A stretch of DNA of 64,000 nucleotides from Acidimicrobiia bacterium (GTDB lineage Bacteria > Actinomycetota > Acidimicrobiia > Spongiisociales > UBA5794). Position numbers and translations under genes: made by a program. The DNA is taken from positions 17,397-81,396 of the forward strand of contig JANTHO010000003.1 in the NCBI GenBank assembly GCA_024762335.1, written 5' to 3'. Every line of letters begins with the position of its first letter. Position 1 is the stretch's first letter. The notes under the pieces are model-generated. The model saw only the letters and a list, made by a program, of their open reading frames with translations, did no database searches and was not told the origin of the DNA. Positions 60,568 through 64,000 of this stretch are shown in pieces.

Positions 60568-61623
60568 CTACTTCCTTTCGATCGTCTGCGTCGGGTCGAG
60601 CGCGTCACGCAGACCGTCGCCGAGGAAATTGATCGACAACACGGTGATCACGAGAGCCGATGCCGAGAAGAACAGTTCCCACCAGAACCCCCGTACGGCG
60701 AGCCGACCACCTTCAGCAGCCATCGCTCCCCACGTAGGCGTCGGTGGTGGCACGCCGAAGCCGAGGAACGACAGGGCCGCTTCAATGACGATGGCGATGC
60801 CGACCGTGAGCGTCGTTTGCACGATGATCGGACTCATCGCGTTGGGCAGCGCGTGGCGGAAGACGATCCTTCGATCGCTGGCCCCCGCGGCCCGTGCCGC
60901 TTCAACGAACTCTTTCTCCCTCAGCGAGAGGAATTCGGCGCGCACGATCCTCGCAAGCCCGCCCCACGACAGGAACCCGAGGAGGAGCGCGATCCCCATC
61001 GGACCCTGTTTGATCCAGCTAGGTAAGAACGACATCTCCGGGAGGATCCTCCCGACGACGATGGCCACCGGAAGGAGCGGGAGTCCCAGTACGAGGTCGG
61101 TGAACCGCATGAGAGACTGATCGACCGCTCCCGGGTAGTAGCCGGCGATCGAACCGATCACGGTTCCGAGGAGGGCAACGATGAATCCGGTCACGAACCC
61201 GACGGTCAGGCTCGCCCGACCGCCGTAGATCACCCGGGTGAAGACGCCGCGTCCGAGATCGTCGGAGCCGAAAAGGAGCGCCGTCGGGCTCGCCGCGACG
61301 GGCTCCCCGCCCGGCGGCAACGAGTTGACGGTTCCGTCGTTGACCCTGGGGGCAATGTTCCGCAGCGTCCTGCCGCCGTCGTCGACGAGCCGTTCGACCG
61401 GGCTGTCGATCCACCCCGCCGATTGCATCGCGGGAGCGGCCAAGACGACGAGCACGAGCAACACCAATACTCCGGTCGCGATCATGGCGAGACGGTGTCT
61501 CCGCAGACGCGTCCAGAAGAGGTCCCACTGTGTAATCGGTTCAACCGCGATCCCCTCGGACTCGCCCAGGGCTGCGGACTCCGAAGGCTCTTCCGCGTCG
61601 GTGAGGAACTTTCCCTTACTCAT
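60568..61623 (-). CDS. Peptide ABC transporter permease (DppC/OppC)
   Basis: LLFGSDDLGRGVFTRVIYGGRASLTVGFV...EAARAAGASDRRIVFRHALPNAMSPI. Confidence 0.92.
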   Translation of the reverse strand: MSKGKFLTDAEEPSESAALGESEGIAVEPITQWDLFWTRLRRHRLAMIATGVLVLLVLVVLAAPAMQSAGWIDSPVERLVDDGGRTLRNIAPRVNDGTVNSLPPGGEPVAASPTALLFGSDDLGRGVFTRVIYGGRASLTVGFVTGFIVALLGTVIGSIAGYYPGAVDQSLMRFTDLVLGLPLLPVAIVVGRILPEMSFLPSWIKQGPMGIALLLGFLSWGGLARIVRAEFLSLREKEFVEAARAAGASDRRIVFRHALPNAMSPIIVQTTLTVGIAIVIEAALSFLGFGVPPPTPTWGAMAAEGGRLAVRGFWWELFFSASALVITVLSINFLGDGLRDALDPTQTIERK

Positions 61624-62767
61624 AGCGCACCCTCGGATCCATGACGCCGTAGAGGATGTCTGCGACGACGTTCATGATGACGATTCCGATTCCGATGATC
61701 ATCACGATCGCCATGATCACCGGGTAGTCGACGGTCCCGATCGCGGCGATGTAGAGCCGTCCGACACCCGGCCATCCGAAGATGGTTTCCGTGATGATGG
61801 CGCCGCCGATCATGAACGCGATGTCCAACGAGATCAGGGTGACGACGGGGATGAGGGCGTTCCGCAACGCATGTTTCACGATGATGCGACTGCGCGGCAG
61901 TCCCTTCGCTTTCGCCGTCCGCAGGTAGTCGCTGTGCAGCACCTCGAGCATCGATGCCCGCTGGAATCGCGAGTAGCCGGCGAGCGAGATCAATGCGATC
62001 GAGACGGCGGGTAAGACGAGGTGTTGGAGGGTATCTCCGAGTTTCTGCCAGATCGTCATGTCCGAGTAGCCGGGGCTGTTCATCCCTGCCACATAGAAGA
62101 GCTTCACCCCGGTCCACTTCTCGAAGTAGAGGGCAAAGATCAGCTGCAACCCAACGCCGACGATGAAGATCGGCGTCGAGAACGCGATGAACGCCGCCGT
62201 CGTTCCCAGCTGATCGAAGAAGGAGTACTGGCGGATCGCCTGGTAGATCCCGAGCGGGATACCGATGATAAGTGCGAGGAACAATGCGGTGAAACCGAGT
62301 CTGAACGTCGCCCCGACCCGGCTGAACACGAGGTCCCAGACGTCGCCTGCACCCTGGAACGATGTTCCCCAGTCGAACTTGATCGTGAGGTTCGTGAACG
62401 TCACGTAGATCGCGATGATCCAGACGACCAGGACCACCGCACCCTTCCAGTGCGCCTTCATGAACTTTCCGATGGCGACCGTCGCGGCGATGGCCGCACC
62501 GATCGCGACGATCGGGAGCGCATTGTGCAGTGAGAACTCCGACGGCCGCACGTAGTGGCTCAGCCACGTCACATACTGTTTCCACACCGGCTGGTCCAAT
62601 CCCCACTGTTCGGTGAGTTGTTGAATCACCGGCTGCATCCGCGGGTTGAGGCGCAATCGATCGAGCGGCCCGCCGCCCGAGAGTTGGAGCAGCATGAAGA
62701 CGATCATGCTCAGCGCCAGCAACGTCACCAGTCCATAGACCAGACGTCGTGTGATATATGCGAGCAT
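61616..62767 (-). CDS. Peptide ABC transporter permease (DppB/OppB)
   Basis: MLAYITRRLVYGLVTLLALSMIVFMLLQLSGGGP...DYLRTAKAKGLPRSRIIVKHALRNALIPVVT. Confidence 0.92.
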   Translation of the reverse strand: MLAYITRRLVYGLVTLLALSMIVFMLLQLSGGGPLDRLRLNPRMQPVIQQLTEQWGLDQPVWKQYVTWLSHYVRPSEFSLHNALPIVAIGAAIAATVAIGKFMKAHWKGAVVLVVWIIAIYVTFTNLTIKFDWGTSFQGAGDVWDLVFSRVGATFRLGFTALFLALIIGIPLGIYQAIRQYSFFDQLGTTAAFIAFSTPIFIVGVGLQLIFALYFEKWTGVKLFYVAGMNSPGYSDMTIWQKLGDTLQHLVLPAVSIALISLAGYSRFQRASMLEVLHSDYLRTAKAKGLPRSRIIVKHALRNALIPVVTLISLDIAFMIGGAIITETIFGWPGVGRLYIAAIGTVDYPVIMAIVMIIGIGIVIMNVVADILYGVMDPRVRYE

Positions 62768-62846
62768 CGAAGCCTCCGGCTCGTGGACGCCGCAACTATA
62801 CATCCCATAGGTCGCGAAGGTGACACCGAGACCACGCAGGACGCGA

Positions 62847-62872
62847 GAGAGGGGCCCCGAGGGACCCCTCTC
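62847..62872 (-). terminator. Intercistronic hairpin after substrate-binding protein gene
   Basis: GAGAGGGG-N10-CCCCTCTC inverted repeat. Confidence 0.6.
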
Positions 62873-62895
62873 ATCATCGATTCATCTGTCGAGGG

Positions 62896-64000
62896 CTACG
62901 CGTCGGTGCGATACCACTCTTCGATGTTCCATGTGTGGCCGGCCTGAGTCGGGTTGTGCTTGAAGCCACCCACCTCGTCCTCCCACACCGCTGCCGTCAC
63001 GAGCCGCGCATAGAGCGGGTGCATCACGGCGTTGTCGGCGAGGATGTTCTCCGCCTCATGGATGAGGGCAGTGAGTTCATCCGGGTCGACGGTCTGGTTC
63101 ATCTCGTCACGAACCTCCGCGTAGCGCTGCGAGGCGGCGTCGGAAACGGCGCCTTCCTCGGCGATGCCGTAGCGGTAGTAGTTCGCGCCGTCCGGTGGCG
63201 GAGCCTCCGGATCGAACACGTCGTGGATACCGATGAGGCCGGACAGGCCGGGGGAACCGACCCATGCCCACTCACCAAGGTCCCAGACGCCGTTGTCGAG
63301 CGTCTCACCGAAGAACAGCTGAGAATCCTGCAGCTGGTTCTCGTAGGGGATACCCGCAGCGGCGAACATGTCGACGAACAGTTCAGACATCTTCACACGG
63401 GCGTCGTTGTTCGACGTCGTGGAGAAGACGACCGAGCAGTCCTTGCCGGTCTCTTCGACGGCCTGTGCGTACAGTTCGGCTGCCTTCGCCGGATCCGTGG
63501 CGTACTGCGCCCACGCTTCCTGCGAGAGGGTCGGGCTGAATGCATCGACGTACGAGTCGAGCGGCTCGACCTGACCGGCGAGGATCTCGTCGACCAGGAG
63601 CTGCTTGTCGATCGTGAAACCGACGGCCTGACGCATGGCGAGGTTCTCGTTGCACGAGTTCTCGTTCATGTCGAAGCGGCCATCGCTGAACTGGAAGTTC
63701 GCGTGCTCCCACACCGGACCGGACAGCACCTCGACGCGGGCACCTTCGGATTCGAGAGCCTGGAGGGTCTCGATCGTTTCGGTGTTCGGCGGGGGCTGGA
63801 TGACGTCGACTTCACGGGCCTTGAAGGCATTGATGATCGACTCGGTCTCGGGGATGAACTTGAAGATCACGTCGTCGAGATACGGAAGCTGCTGCCCCGT
63901 CTCGGGATCGGTCTTCCAGTAGTTGTCGTTACGGACGAGCTTCACGAACTCACCCTTGGCCCATTCGTTGAACACGAACGGTCCGCTCGACGCCCACATC
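62896..64000 (-). CDS. Peptide ABC transporter substrate-binding protein (SBP family 5), N-terminus beyond window
   Basis: GPFVFNEWAKGEFVKLVRNDNYWKTDPETGQQLPYLDDVIFKFIPETESIINAFKAREVDVIQPP... Confidence 0.92.
   Translation of the reverse strand, partial: MWASSGPFVFNEWAKGEFVKLVRNDNYWKTDPETGQQLPYLDDVIFKFIPETESIINAFKAREVDVIQPPPNTETIETLQALESEGARVEVLSGPVWEHANFQFSDGRFDMNENSCNENLAMRQAVGFTIDKQLLVDEILAGQVEPLDSYVDAFSPTLSQEAWAQYATDPAKAAELYAQAVEETGKDCSVVFSTTSNNDARVKMSELFVDMFAAAGIPYENQLQDSQLFFGETLDNGVWDLGEWAWVGSPGLSGLIGIHDVFDPEAPPPDGANYYRYGIAEEGAVSDAASQRYAEVRDEMNQTVDPDELTALIHEAENILADNAVMHPLYARLVTAAVWEDEVGGFKHNPTQAGHTWNIEEWYRTDA

Overview
High-GC actinobacterial chromosome segment, probably deep-branching (Acidimicrobiia-like; lineage is an inference from gene content). 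It is mostly compact, translationally coupled housekeeping operons on the minus strand. Recognisable blocks: (1) a gcvH-garA(FHA)-ftsR-...-DUF151-merR block resembling mycobacterial Rv1826-Rv1830, interrupted by dacB-type and hpt genes; (2) an FGGY kinase plus sphingosine-1-phosphate-lyase-like PLP enzyme pair; (3) a HAD-sORF-tlyA-nadK-recN-pyrG-nudix-xerD-scpA-scpB-rluB-aroA-cmk-der-carboxyltransferase block; (4) the complete Pup-proteasome locus (trmI, mpa/arc, dop, pup, prcB, prcA, pafA, pafB, pafC) followed by tatA-tatC-SKI2 helicase; (5) an OmpA/BON protein, a DivIVA-like protein and a CREST/ceramidase-like gene; (6) thiI, tRNA-Leu and a dpp/opp ABC operon running off the right edge. No CRISPR array, rRNA operon or intact transposon was recognised. 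Most interesting: a ~115 bp nested palindrome at 471-585; an acidic protein with seven exactly 21-residue DxDGDGxxD repeats (12775-13356); a tRNA-like relic paired with a genuine tRNA-Pro around a DUF2200 gene; evidence for non-AUG/GUG/UUG starts for tlyA and rluB; a DUF2007-like gene in opposite orientation inside the proteasome locus; an inverted REP-like pair at 51889-52045; and several unlisted small membrane-protein ORFs coupled to larger genes. All family names are by eye; no database search was run.
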